DNA of 33,291 nt. Source: Pelotomaculum sp. UBA1371 (GTDB lineage: Bacteria > Bacillota > Desulfotomaculia > Desulfotomaculales > Pelotomaculaceae). The stretch spans positions 9,078 to 42,368 of the forward strand of contig DBRJ01000066.1 of NCBI GenBank assembly GCA_002305915.1. Reading direction: 5' to 3'. A program made the translations under genes and the position numbers. The number at the start of each line of letters is the position of its first letter. Within the stretch, counting starts at the first letter, position 1. Below the pieces are notes generated by a model that worked only from the letters and a program-made list of their open reading frames with translations, did not search any database and was not told the DNA's origin. Shown piece by piece: positions 8,480-14,261 of this stretch.

Positions 8480-8742
8480 GTGAGCATGACTGTAACCCAG
8501 GTGATTGGCTGCGGGCTGCAGAAGGGGCGCACTGAGGTTTACCGCGGAACCGAGTACAGTATTAACCTTTTGCCGAAAATCAAGCTGGAAATGGTCGTTT
8601 CCGATAAAGATGTGGAAGACATCATCAAAATTATCAGTAAAGCGGCCCATACCGGGAAATCGGTGACGGCAAAATCTTTACTTATAAAAATGACAATGCC
8701 CTTCGAATCAGGACCGGTGAAACCGGGGACATTACTATTTAG
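8480..8742 (+). pseudogene. PII nitrogen-regulatory protein (glnB/glnK) remnant, truncated and frameshifted
   Basis: From 8480 the frame reads MTVTQVIGCGLQKGRTEVYRG and continues through the T-loop tyrosines (YRGTEY) and LPKIKLEMVVSDKDVEDII, which is clear PII sequence. The usual first 30 or so residues (the KIEAIIRP strand) are absent: a stop precedes at 8474-8476 and a terminator at 8420-8460 lies just upstream. After HTGK (8648-8659) the PII frame shifts by one base. It then reads IGDGKIFTYKNDNALRIRTG and ends at TAG 8740-8742, as if one A had been lost from a run. PII proteins sense 2-oxoglutarate, ATP/ADP and glutamine status. With both an N-terminal loss and a frameshift, this copy is almost certainly not functional. 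If left uncorrected, the first frame runs on to 8797. Confidence 0.85.
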
Positions 8743-9192
8743 CCTGATGAGAACTAAAAGTAACCAGGTTGTTATATTTTTAGCAACATTTACCTAAAGG
8801 GTAGAGTGGAAGCTTTAAAGGGCTTGTTATTAAAAACAATTATAAAATTCATTTGTTGCACTTTATGGATGTGGATTTGAATTATTCAGGCAAGGACATC
8901 TGCGGCTCCAGGGAAAAGCAGGCGTCCTATTCTTTTCTCCAAAACAACCATCTCCTTTCCCCCAGCTGCCCAAAAGATCCCTGGCGGTTATTTTTTCTTA
9001 TTTTATTATTTTATCCATACGTTATAATGGATTTAAAATGAGTCCCCAATAGTGGCTGGTGGCCTTGAGGTTTGTTTGCTTTATAGTTGTCGGGTGTGAA
9101 CATTTCCCGCTCAGGGGAGGAAGGCGCCCGGCTTTAATACCAATTTTCATCCCTCTGCTGGTACCACTTCAGCGGTAAAGGCAGTCTATATT
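8743..9192. other. Intergenic stretch without a recognisable gene
   Basis: About 450 bases. Short open frames occur (for example 8853-9041), but none has a ribosome site or recognisable product. A TATAAT hexamer at about 9022 lacks a convincing -35. On the minus strand AAGTGGTACCAGCAG (about 9161-9175) faintly recalls a T-box antiterminator, but no stem I or specifier is visible. I see nothing I can assign. Confidence 0.5.
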
Positions 9193-9228
9193 AAAAAAAT
9201 GGAGAGCCCCAGCTACAAGCCAGGGCTT
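9193..9228 (-). terminator. Intrinsic terminator of the minus-strand tRNA-like gene
   Basis: AGCCC and GGGCT (9205-9209 with 9223-9227, extended by one G.U pair) enclose a 13-base loop. On the minus strand the stem is followed by seven T (complement of 9193-9199). It begins nine bases beyond the acceptor stem of the tRNA-like element and so defines the end of its transcript. Confidence 0.6.
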
Positions 9229-9236
9229 CCTTTAGG

Positions 9237-9301
9237 GGGAAGAAGCGGAATCGAACCGCGTAGCGGGCCCCGGACCTCGCTGTGTTCCCGACACTCTTCC
9301 C
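9237..9301 (-). ncRNA. tRNA-like RNA lacking an anticodon arm (tRNA-Sec/Ser-like remnant or novel RNA)
   Basis: On the minus strand, GGGAAGAG (9301-9294) pairs with TTCTTCCC (9244-9237): eight pairs, the last G.U. Next to it is a T arm, GCGG-TTCGATT-CCGC (9259-9245), whose loop has the canonical TTC-R-A order. Between them lie a small hairpin GTGT-CGGGA-ACAC and a longer arm (AGCGAG/CCCGCT, one A.C mismatch) that resembles the long variable arm of class II tRNAs. The 34 bases between acceptor and T arm are too few for D, anticodon and variable arms together, and no plausible anticodon loop is present. An extended -10 promoter and a terminator flank it in the same orientation. It could be a deleted selC or tRNA-Ser, or a functional small tRNA-like RNA. 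No CCA is encoded. Confidence 0.5.
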
Positions 9302-9308
9302 GGGAATC

Positions 9309-9317
9309 ATTATACCA
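9309..9317 (-). promoter_or_regulatory. Extended -10 promoter for the tRNA-like RNA
   Basis: On the minus strand the sequence reads TGGTATAAT, a perfect extended -10. It would start transcription at about 9302, at the first base of the tRNA-like acceptor stem. No good -35 is present, which is common with TGn extended promoters. Confidence 0.5.
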
Positions 9318-9460
9318 TCAATTACCAGTATTTGAAATATATAATTATTTGTTAATGGAATAGTAGCTTTGGATGAACCAGCAGATAAAGGAACCCGGGG
9401 TGGGGAAGTTTTACGAAGAGCAGAAGGACAGGCCAGGGTATTGAAATACTTTTTTGGAGC

Positions 9461-9489
9461 GCGAACTTCAGGGACATCTGCAGCGTCTA
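9461..9489 (+). promoter_or_regulatory. Candidate ECF-type promoter for the sigma factor operon
   Basis: GCGAAC (ending 9466), then 17 bases, then CGTC (9484-9487). This resembles the TGAAAC-N16-CGTC pattern known for Firmicute ECF sigma factors and lies about 40 bases before the sigma gene. Autoregulation is therefore plausible but inferred. Confidence 0.35.
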
Positions 9490-9528
9490 TAGATTATAAA
9501 CCGCTTTAAAGCGTTAAGATAAACGGGG

Positions 9529-10083
9529 ATGACGGGAGTAAGAATCTTGCCGGAAAAGAATCTGATCGCAGCAGCCCAATCAGGAGATAGTGATGCCTTT
9601 ACCCAGCTGGTGCAAAGGTATTCTTCGGACGCGTACCGTACAGCGTACATGGTTCTGCACGACCGCGAAGATGTGGAAGACGTGGTCCAGGAAGCTTTTT
9701 TAACCTGCTACAGGAAAATAAATACATTCCGGATGGATTCTTCCTTTAAGACATGGTTGTACCGGATTGTGGTAAACCTGTGTTATGACCGGATCCGCAA
9801 GCGGAGTCGCGAAAGAGCGGCATTCCAAAGGGTGTCTATTAATATGAAGACCGGGTATAGAGATATGTCGGATATAGAAAAGCGCATAGACTTGAAGGAA
9901 GTTATAGCAACATTGAATCCTGACTACCGGATTACCCTTACCCTTTATTATGGGATGGACTTCAGCGTGCAAAAAGTTGCAGAGGTACTGGGCATTCCGG
10001 TGGGCACTGTGAAATCCAGATTGAATTCCGCACGCAACTTGCTTAAAGAACGCTTGGAAAGAGGACATAAGTATGCGTTGTGA
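9529..10083 (+). CDS. ECF-type RNA polymerase sigma factor
   Basis: Sigma-70 family, extracytoplasmic-function group, 184 residues from ATG 9529. Region 2 (about 18-85) has FTQLVQRYSSDAYRTAYMVL and DVEDVVQEAFLTCYRKI, and SFKTWLYRIVVNLCYDRIRK binds the -10. Region 4 (about 120-180) has LTLYYGMDFSVQKVAEVLG and the GTVKSRLNSARNLLKERL recognition helix. A TTG at 9547 has a better placed ribosome site (ACGGGAG), so the true start may be six codons later. The end overlaps the anti-sigma gene by 11 bases, so the two are translationally coupled. Confidence 0.92.
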   Translation: MTGVRILPEKNLIAAAQSGDSDAFTQLVQRYSSDAYRTAYMVLHDREDVEDVVQEAFLTCYRKINTFRMDSSFKTWLYRIVVNLCYDRIRKRSRERAAFQRVSINMKTGYRDMSDIEKRIDLKEVIATLNPDYRITLTLYYGMDFSVQKVAEVLGIPVGTVKSRLNSARNLLKERLERGHKYAL

Positions 10084-11305
10084 AGAATATCTGCCGATGC
10101 TCAACGAATTGCTCAATAAAACACTCACTCCCGGGGAAAGAAGGGGAGTGGAGGCGCATCTGGCGGTCTGCGAGGGTTGCCGGAACGAGTTTCAAAGACT
10201 TAAAAGAGCTGATGAACTGCTACGGGAAGCTGTTTCTGACATGTTTTCGGAAATCGAGGTTCCTGCCGATCTTTCCAGCCGTATTGAAGAAGTCATCAAG
10301 AAGGAGCGGAAAAAAACTGCACGGCTGGCACATGCCAGGTGGTTGCCGGCATTTTTAAAGGTCCCGGCGGTTGCGGCGGCTCTGCTTTTATTTGTTGCAG
10401 CCGGTACCTTCGGCTACAGGTACATCTTTGCTCCGCCCCTGAAGCAGTCCCAGGTTGTTTTGCAGGAGCCCGTGGCCGACAATGAATCAAAACCGTTCAT
10501 GTCCCCGGATGGATCGGATTTGCCGGCCGAATCCTCAAAAAGCGGGGAAACCTACGGATCCGGGGATGTCCAGAAAGAGTCTGCACCGGTTGAGCCCCAG
10601 GATACCCCGCCGGCGCCCAAACCGGGGGAACCCCGGAAGCCGGTGTCCGGTAACGAGGCCGAAATAAACCTTGCCCGGGAGGGCGCTCCCCCCGGAAAAG
10701 GCGGGGATTCAGAGCCTGGGCCTGTCACAGAACGGCGCGCCGGTGGCGGCGCAGCTGTTCAAAGAAATGCCGGGCAACCGGCAGATTCCGCTCAGTCGGC
10801 GGATTCCACCGGGCCGGTGCCAACTGGGACACAGGAAGACCTGTCCCTGTTTGCGGCAGGTGCGCCTGGCGCAAATGTAGAGGATGGAGAAATCCAGGCT
10901 TCGGAGAAGGACGGTTTTGCCCGGGACGCCCAGCAGGATGCGGCAAAAGAGGTGGGTTTTGTTTGCCTGGAACCGGCCTACCTGCCCCGGGGGGCGGAAC
11001 TCCAGGATGTGACCTGGAGATCCGGTACGGTTTACCAGAATTACCGGGTTGGTCAGCTTTCTTTACAGATCAGCCAGACTCTGGCGAAAGCCCCCATGGC
11101 TGAAATAGGATCAGCTTCAAAGGATTCTTCCGCTCTTGAAATAAACGGCGTCAAAGGCATCCTTGAGGAAAAGAAGCCGGGGGACGCAGACGGGACTTCC
11201 AGAGGGTATACCACAATAACCTGGCAGCAGGGTGAATTACTGATCACCGTGGGTGGGGAACTGCCCAGGGAGGAACTGGTCAAAATTGCTTCTTCCTTGA
11301 AGTAA
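10073..11305 (+). CDS. Membrane anti-sigma factor with zinc-finger domain and C-terminal DUF4367-like domain
   Basis: The 410-residue partner of the upstream ECF sigma. The cytoplasmic N-terminus has the anti-sigma zinc-finger motif (Cys3, His29-x3-Cys33-x2-Cys36). One membrane helix lies at about 96-118. A long extracytoplasmic linker (about 122-290) is rich in Pro, Gly, Glu, Ser and Ala and should be disordered. A compact C-terminal domain (about 295-410; FVCLEPAYLPRGAELQDV ... KIASSLK) resembles the DUF4367 domain seen in such proteins. The layout suggests that the outer domain senses an envelope signal and controls sigma release. Family assignment is firm; the signal is unknown. Confidence 0.85.
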   Translation: MRCEEYLPMLNELLNKTLTPGERRGVEAHLAVCEGCRNEFQRLKRADELLREAVSDMFSEIEVPADLSSRIEEVIKKERKKTARLAHARWLPAFLKVPAVAAALLLFVAAGTFGYRYIFAPPLKQSQVVLQEPVADNESKPFMSPDGSDLPAESSKSGETYGSGDVQKESAPVEPQDTPPAPKPGEPRKPVSGNEAEINLAREGAPPGKGGDSEPGPVTERRAGGGAAVQRNAGQPADSAQSADSTGPVPTGTQEDLSLFAAGAPGANVEDGEIQASEKDGFARDAQQDAAKEVGFVCLEPAYLPRGAELQDVTWRSGTVYQNYRVGQLSLQISQTLAKAPMAEIGSASKDSSALEINGVKGILEEKKPGDADGTSRGYTTITWQQGELLITVGGELPREELVKIASSLK

Positions 11306-11591
11306 TCGTTACTTAAGGGATTTTAGCACAGCGTATGCAGGATAAACCTGCGTGCGAGGTGCTTTTTCTGCATAAGGTTCTGTTAAAGTATATTGTTTTT
11401 AAGACAAAATCAGTGAGGTGCTGAAATAATAGCACCTCTTACGCATTTTATAGAGAATGTGACCCGGTATTTTTATATATCTTCATTATCAACTGCAAGT
11501 TGCGCTCATTTTGCGTAGTATTTCTCTTGATAATTAAATTTCGTAGCGTCCATGCCCTTATTTGATTTCTTTTGCATAAAATATACCAGCA
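11306..11591. other. Intergenic region with two hairpins
   Basis: No gene is seen. GCAGG/CCTGC forms a small hairpin near 11337-11351. GAGGTGCT/AGCACCTC (11415-11422 with 11431-11438) forms an 8-bp stem that could end the sigma operon, but no good T run follows. The AT-rich stretch at about 11500-11590 must contain the promoter of the asnB leader. TAAAAT and TATACC near 11578-11586 are candidate -10 elements without a clear -35. Confidence 0.45.
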
Positions 11592-11609
11592 GGAGACAAC
11601 GGCGTTTCC
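11592..11609 (+). promoter_or_regulatory. ANTAR-target-like hairpin in the asnB leader
   Basis: GGAGAC (11592-11597) pairs with GTTTCC (11604-11609, one G.U) around the six-base loop AACGGC, with A at loop position 1 and G at position 4. This is the loop signature known for RNA targets of ANTAR antiterminators. Its last two bases are also the first two of the terminator stem at 11608-11633, so the two structures compete at that base. The usual partner hairpin upstream was not found. An ANTAR regulator is encoded 1.9 kb downstream. Confidence 0.5.
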
Positions 11610-11640
11610 GAAAGAAGCAGCAGCTTCTTTCGGTTTTTTT
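11608..11640 (+). terminator. Leader terminator upstream of the asnB stub
   Basis: A perfect 11-bp stem (11608-11618 with 11623-11633, loop AGCA) is followed by seven T (11634-11640). It ends only 26 bases before the ATG of the asnB stub and before its ribosome site. It therefore looks like a transcription attenuator, not the end of an upstream gene. Confidence 0.85.
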
Positions 11641-11666
11641 CTTTATTAAGAGAGGAGAGCTTAAAA

Positions 11667-11894
11667 ATGTGTGGAATCACTGGCTGGATCGACTGGGAGG
11701 TTGACCTCACCCGGCAGCGCAGTGTCCTGGATGCTATGGTGAAAACGCTGTTCCGCCGCGGGCCGGATGCGGAGGGAGTGTGGCTGTCACCCCGGGCCGC
11801 CCTGGTATACCGCCGGCTGGTTGTGGTCGGCCCGGAAGGAGGAGGCCAGCCGATGATGTGGCGGTGCGGGAACAGCGTCTATACCATCACCTAA
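11667..11894 (+). pseudogene. Asparagine synthase (glutamine-hydrolysing) N-terminal stub
   Basis: 75 residues beginning MCGITGWIDWEVDL, so Cys2 is the glutaminase nucleophile. RRGPDAEGVW and YRRLVVVGPEGGGQPM follow, which is the opening of an AsnB-type class II amidotransferase domain. It stops at TAA after GNSVYTIT, where the family continues with the FNGEIYN-type motif and then a synthetase domain of more than 400 residues. No continuation is seen in any frame downstream. The ribosome site (AGAGGAGAG) and the attenuator-type leader are intact. The gene is therefore a truncated asnB, or a free-standing glutaminase fragment that is unlikely to fold. Confidence 0.75.
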
Positions 11895-12191
11895 GCTGTT
11901 AATCTTTTTTCCATGAGGCCTGCCTTACCACGTAAAGAGCGTCAACGGCGCCGGTGTTTACGCAATAACGGCAGTAATTTAAAAAGGTTACAGTACTTTT
12001 TACCCCGGGTTTTAAACTTTTTCCAGAGGAAAAAGGGAACAGCTTAAAACTGACCTTCTTTTTTTGTTGATCAGGCTACATCAAACACTTAGCTGAAACA
12101 TAAGATTTGATGTAAAGAAGAAACAGTGCCAATGAAAAAATACATTTTGTCCTGCATGACTTAAAAATTCAGAAACAGGGGGTTTTTTTAA
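11895..12191. other. Intergenic region with inverted repeats
   Basis: Nothing resembling the rest of asnB is seen here. CTTTTTCC-AGA-GGAAAAAG (12017-12035) forms an 8-bp hairpin. A 9-bp inverted repeat at 12077-12114 is listed separately. A 9-codon frame starting at about 12132 has no ribosome site. The ribosome site AGGGGG lies before the next gene. Confidence 0.5.
12077..12114 (+). repeat. 9-bp perfect inverted repeat upstream of the twin P-loop ATPase
   Basis: TACATCAAA (12077-12085) and TTTGATGTA (12106-12114) are separated by 20 bases. They lie about 78 bases before the ATPase start. The repeat could be a protein-binding operator or a leader hairpin. No T run follows, so it is not a terminator. 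Confidence 0.5.
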
Positions 12192-13322
12192 ATGGCCAAA
12201 GGGAGGCTGATTAAGGTTTTCCCTGGTGGAAACACCGCCTACGGTTTTTACTCGTTTTATGATCATATAATCGAACCAGACGCTGCCCGTATTTTCGTAA
12301 TCAAGGGCGGGCCGGGCGTGGGCAAGTCCACATTCATGAGGTATATCGGTGAGGCCATGCTGAAAAGGGGCTACGATGTGGAGTTTCACTGCTGCTCATC
12401 GGATAACGGTTCACTGGACGGAGTCGTTATACCGGCTATCCGTGTGGCCCTGCTTGACGGAACAAGCCCGCATATCGTTGATCCAAAGAATCCGGGTGCA
12501 GTGGACCAGATTATCCACCTGGGAGATCACTGGAACGAGAAAGGAATCAGGGGAAACAAAAGGGAAATTCTCTCTGTTAACAAAGAACTGGGCCGCCTTT
12601 TTAAACATGCTTACGCTTATCTTGCAGCGGCAAAGCTATTCCTTGATGAGGTAGAATCCTACTATAATGAAAGCAATGCTTTTAATGTGGGTGCTTTCGA
12701 TAAAATGGTTCTGGATTTAATCCATGAAATCTTTGAGGGAAAACAAAGGGTTACAGAGAGTCCGAAAGCACGTCACCTTTTTGCCACGGCAATTACTCCG
12801 GACGGTTCGGTCAGTCACCTGGAAACAGTCGTCGATCACCTTCAGAAGCGCTATATTATCAATGGGGATGATGGAACAGGAAAAACTACTTTAGTGAGGC
12901 GTTTGATGGAGGCAGCCTTAGCCAGGGGGTTTAACATTACCGCCTTTCACTGCGCGTTAAACCCCAAGGTGATTGATCACCTGGTTATTCACGACCTGAG
13001 CCTGGCCATAATTAACAATGTTGAGCCACACATATACACCCCAAAGGAAGGCGATACCATAATCGATACAATGAACTGCGTTGATCCTGTGATTAATGAA
13101 GCCTACCTGGTCGAAAAAGGCCTGGCCCGCGGAATGTACCGGCAATGTATGGAACAGGCAATTTCTTTCATCAGCAGGGCCAAAAAAACCCACGATGAGA
13201 TGGAGAAGTATTATGTGCCTTTCATGGATTTTGAGGCAATCAACTTAAGAAGGGAAAAGACCCTCCAGCTAATTTTGGATACAGCAGAGCAAATTGATGA
13301 GTCAACCCCGGCTGTGAAATAG
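12192..13322 (+). CDS. Twin P-loop ATPase/nucleotide-kinase-like protein (PRK06851-like)
   Basis: The 376-residue protein carries two P-loops: GGPGVGKST at 39-47 and NGDDGTGKTT at 224-233. The stretches after each P-loop are related to each other. Residues 50-94 (RYIGEAMLKRGYDVEFHC ... SPHI) align with 236-280 (RRLMEAALARGFNITAFHC ... EPHI), so the protein is an internal duplication. A helical region with many Lys and Glu lies between (about 120-190). No signal or membrane segment is seen. Firmicute proteins of this type are annotated only as hypothetical ATPases or nucleotide kinases; the substrate is not known to me. It lies between asnB and ANTAR regulator genes and is closed by its own terminator. 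Confidence 0.8.
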   Translation: MAKGRLIKVFPGGNTAYGFYSFYDHIIEPDAARIFVIKGGPGVGKSTFMRYIGEAMLKRGYDVEFHCCSSDNGSLDGVVIPAIRVALLDGTSPHIVDPKNPGAVDQIIHLGDHWNEKGIRGNKREILSVNKELGRLFKHAYAYLAAAKLFLDEVESYYNESNAFNVGAFDKMVLDLIHEIFEGKQRVTESPKARHLFATAITPDGSVSHLETVVDHLQKRYIINGDDGTGKTTLVRRLMEAALARGFNITAFHCALNPKVIDHLVIHDLSLAIINNVEPHIYTPKEGDTIIDTMNCVDPVINEAYLVEKGLARGMYRQCMEQAISFISRAKKTHDEMEKYYVPFMDFEAINLRREKTLQLILDTAEQIDESTPAVK

Positions 13323-13333
13323 ATAGAAGCTTA

Positions 13334-13359
13334 AAAGAAGCCAGACAGGCTTCTTTTTC
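13334..13359 (+). terminator. Intrinsic terminator after the twin P-loop ATPase
   Basis: AAAGAAGCC (13334-13342) pairs with GGCTTCTTT (13348-13356) around AGACA and is followed by further T. It begins 11 bases after the stop codon. Confidence 0.8.
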
Positions 13360-13448
13360 ATTAGATCCAGTATACACAGGGGTTTTATCTATCTTTTTTG
13401 AGGGTACCGTGTTAAAATACTGCTAATATTTTGTAATACAATAAAAGC

Positions 13449-13477
13449 TTAGCTATTAATTCGGGGTAAGTTATAAT
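13449..13477 (+). promoter_or_regulatory. Sigma-A-type promoter of the ANTAR regulator
   Basis: TATAAT at 13472-13477 with TTAGCT at 13449-13454 and a 17-base spacer. The -10 is perfect and the -35 weak. The regulator start is 28 bases downstream. Confidence 0.45.
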
Positions 13478-13505
13478 TTGAAGTAAAAACTTGAAGGTGC
13501 GTCCT

Positions 13506-14090
13506 ATGTTTGGGACACGAGTAGTCATTGCCGACGCTGACGCCGAATACCGGGAAAAATTAAAGGAAACGTTGCTGCAAGCCGGATACATGGTTGCAGG
13601 CAGTGTAGGAGACGGGAGAAGCGCCCTCAAGGCTATCTTCCAGACAGAGCCGGATATTATCATTATGGACTCAAAACTTCCGGGTGCCGAGGGTATGGAG
13701 ATTACCAGGATCATTGAGGAGCACCGGGTGGCCCCGTTCCTCCTGTTGGCATCCGGTCCTGAGCAGGAGCTACTGGAGAGCGCAAAATTTTCCTGGGTCT
13801 TTGCCATCCTGGTGAAACCGGTCAACAATGAGCAACTCTTTACCGCCATAGAACTGGCCATCGCCAACTTTAAAAGGATAATCAAACTGGAAGCAGAAAA
13901 CAAGCGGCTGAAAAAAGCCCTGGAAGAAAGAAAACTGGTTGAAAGAGCAAAGGGTTTGCTCATGGAGCAAAAAGGTATTTGCGAAAAAGACGCTTACAAG
14001 TTATTGCAGAAACTCAGCATGAACAGATGCCTGCCAATAGGTAAAATTGCCCGTCAGGTAATAACGTATTATAGTAATAAGAGGGATTAA
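13506..14090 (+). CDS. ANTAR-domain response regulator (RNA-binding antiterminator)
   Basis: The start is ATG 13506 with AAGGTG upstream; a TTG at 13491 in frame overlaps that site. The product is 194 residues. The receiver domain (1-120) has DAD acidic residues, Asp55 in IIIMDSKLPG and Lys104 in LVKP, so phosphorylation looks possible. A coiled-coil helix (about 124-145) leads into the ANTAR domain (about 140-192): VERAKGLLMEQKGICEKDAY and KLSMNRCLPIGKIA. ANTAR proteins bind hexaloop hairpins in leader RNA and prevent terminator formation; NasR, AmiR and EutV are known examples. Hairpins of that type lie upstream of the asnB stub and of the glnA relic on either side, so control of glutamine and asparagine synthesis is the likely role. 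Confidence 0.93.
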   Translation: MFGTRVVIADADAEYREKLKETLLQAGYMVAGSVGDGRSALKAIFQTEPDIIIMDSKLPGAEGMEITRIIEEHRVAPFLLLASGPEQELLESAKFSWVFAILVKPVNNEQLFTAIELAIANFKRIIKLEAENKRLKKALEERKLVERAKGLLMEQKGICEKDAYKLLQKLSMNRCLPIGKIARQVITYYSNKRD

Positions 14091-14129
14091 AGCGTTTAGT
14101 TTGTATACAATATTCTTCTGCTTCAAGCA

Positions 14130-14157
14130 TTGATTCTGAATACAATCATGATATACT
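14130..14157 (+). promoter_or_regulatory. Sigma-A-type promoter of the glnA-relic leader
   Basis: TTGATT (14130-14135), a 16-base spacer and TATACT (14152-14157). Transcription would start at about 14164 and produce a leader containing the hexaloop hairpin and terminator described next. Confidence 0.55.
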
Positions 14158-14180
14158 GGGTGTTAGCAAAATATTTAGCA

Positions 14181-14196
14181 AGGGCAATGACGTCCT
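14181..14196 (+). promoter_or_regulatory. ANTAR-target-like hairpin in the glnA-relic leader
   Basis: AGGGC (14181-14185) pairs with GTCCT (14192-14196, one G.U) around the loop AATGAC (14186-14191), again with A at position 1 and G at position 4. Its 3' strand is the same sequence as the 5' strand of the terminator stem (14191-14195), so the two hairpins exclude one another, as in ANTAR antitermination. The loop shares the AAYGRC pattern and a C-G closing pair with the asnB leader hairpin. No second, upstream hexaloop hairpin was found. Confidence 0.55.
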
Positions 14197-14236
14197 GGAA
14201 AGACTTTTATGGAAGGTCTTTCGTGGGGCGTTTTTT
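14191..14236 (+). terminator. Leader terminator upstream of the glnA relic
   Basis: CGTCC (14191-14195) pairs with GGGCG (14226-14230, one G.U), and an inner stem GAAAGAC/GTCTTTC (14198-14204 with 14216-14222) continues it. Six T follow at 14231. It ends 26 bases before the GTG start. Confidence 0.8.
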
Positions 14237-14261
14237 ATTTTGCATGAAAAAAGGTGATAAT

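Noticed and set aside
8853..9041. 62-codon plus-strand frame
   Set aside because: No ribosome site, unnatural composition and no relation to neighbours.
9150..9180. T-box-like AAGTGGTACCAGCAG on the minus strand
   Set aside because: It differs from the conserved T-box core and no specifier stem or aminoacyl-tRNA-synthetase/transport gene lies downstream on that strand.
12132..12164. Nine-codon leader peptide frame before the twin P-loop ATPase
   Set aside because: No ribosome site and no regulatory codon run.
13412..13963. Long minus-strand frame of 183 codons
   Set aside because: It lies antisense to the ANTAR regulator, is Ser/Leu-rich with no family resemblance, and reflects codon bias of the real gene.
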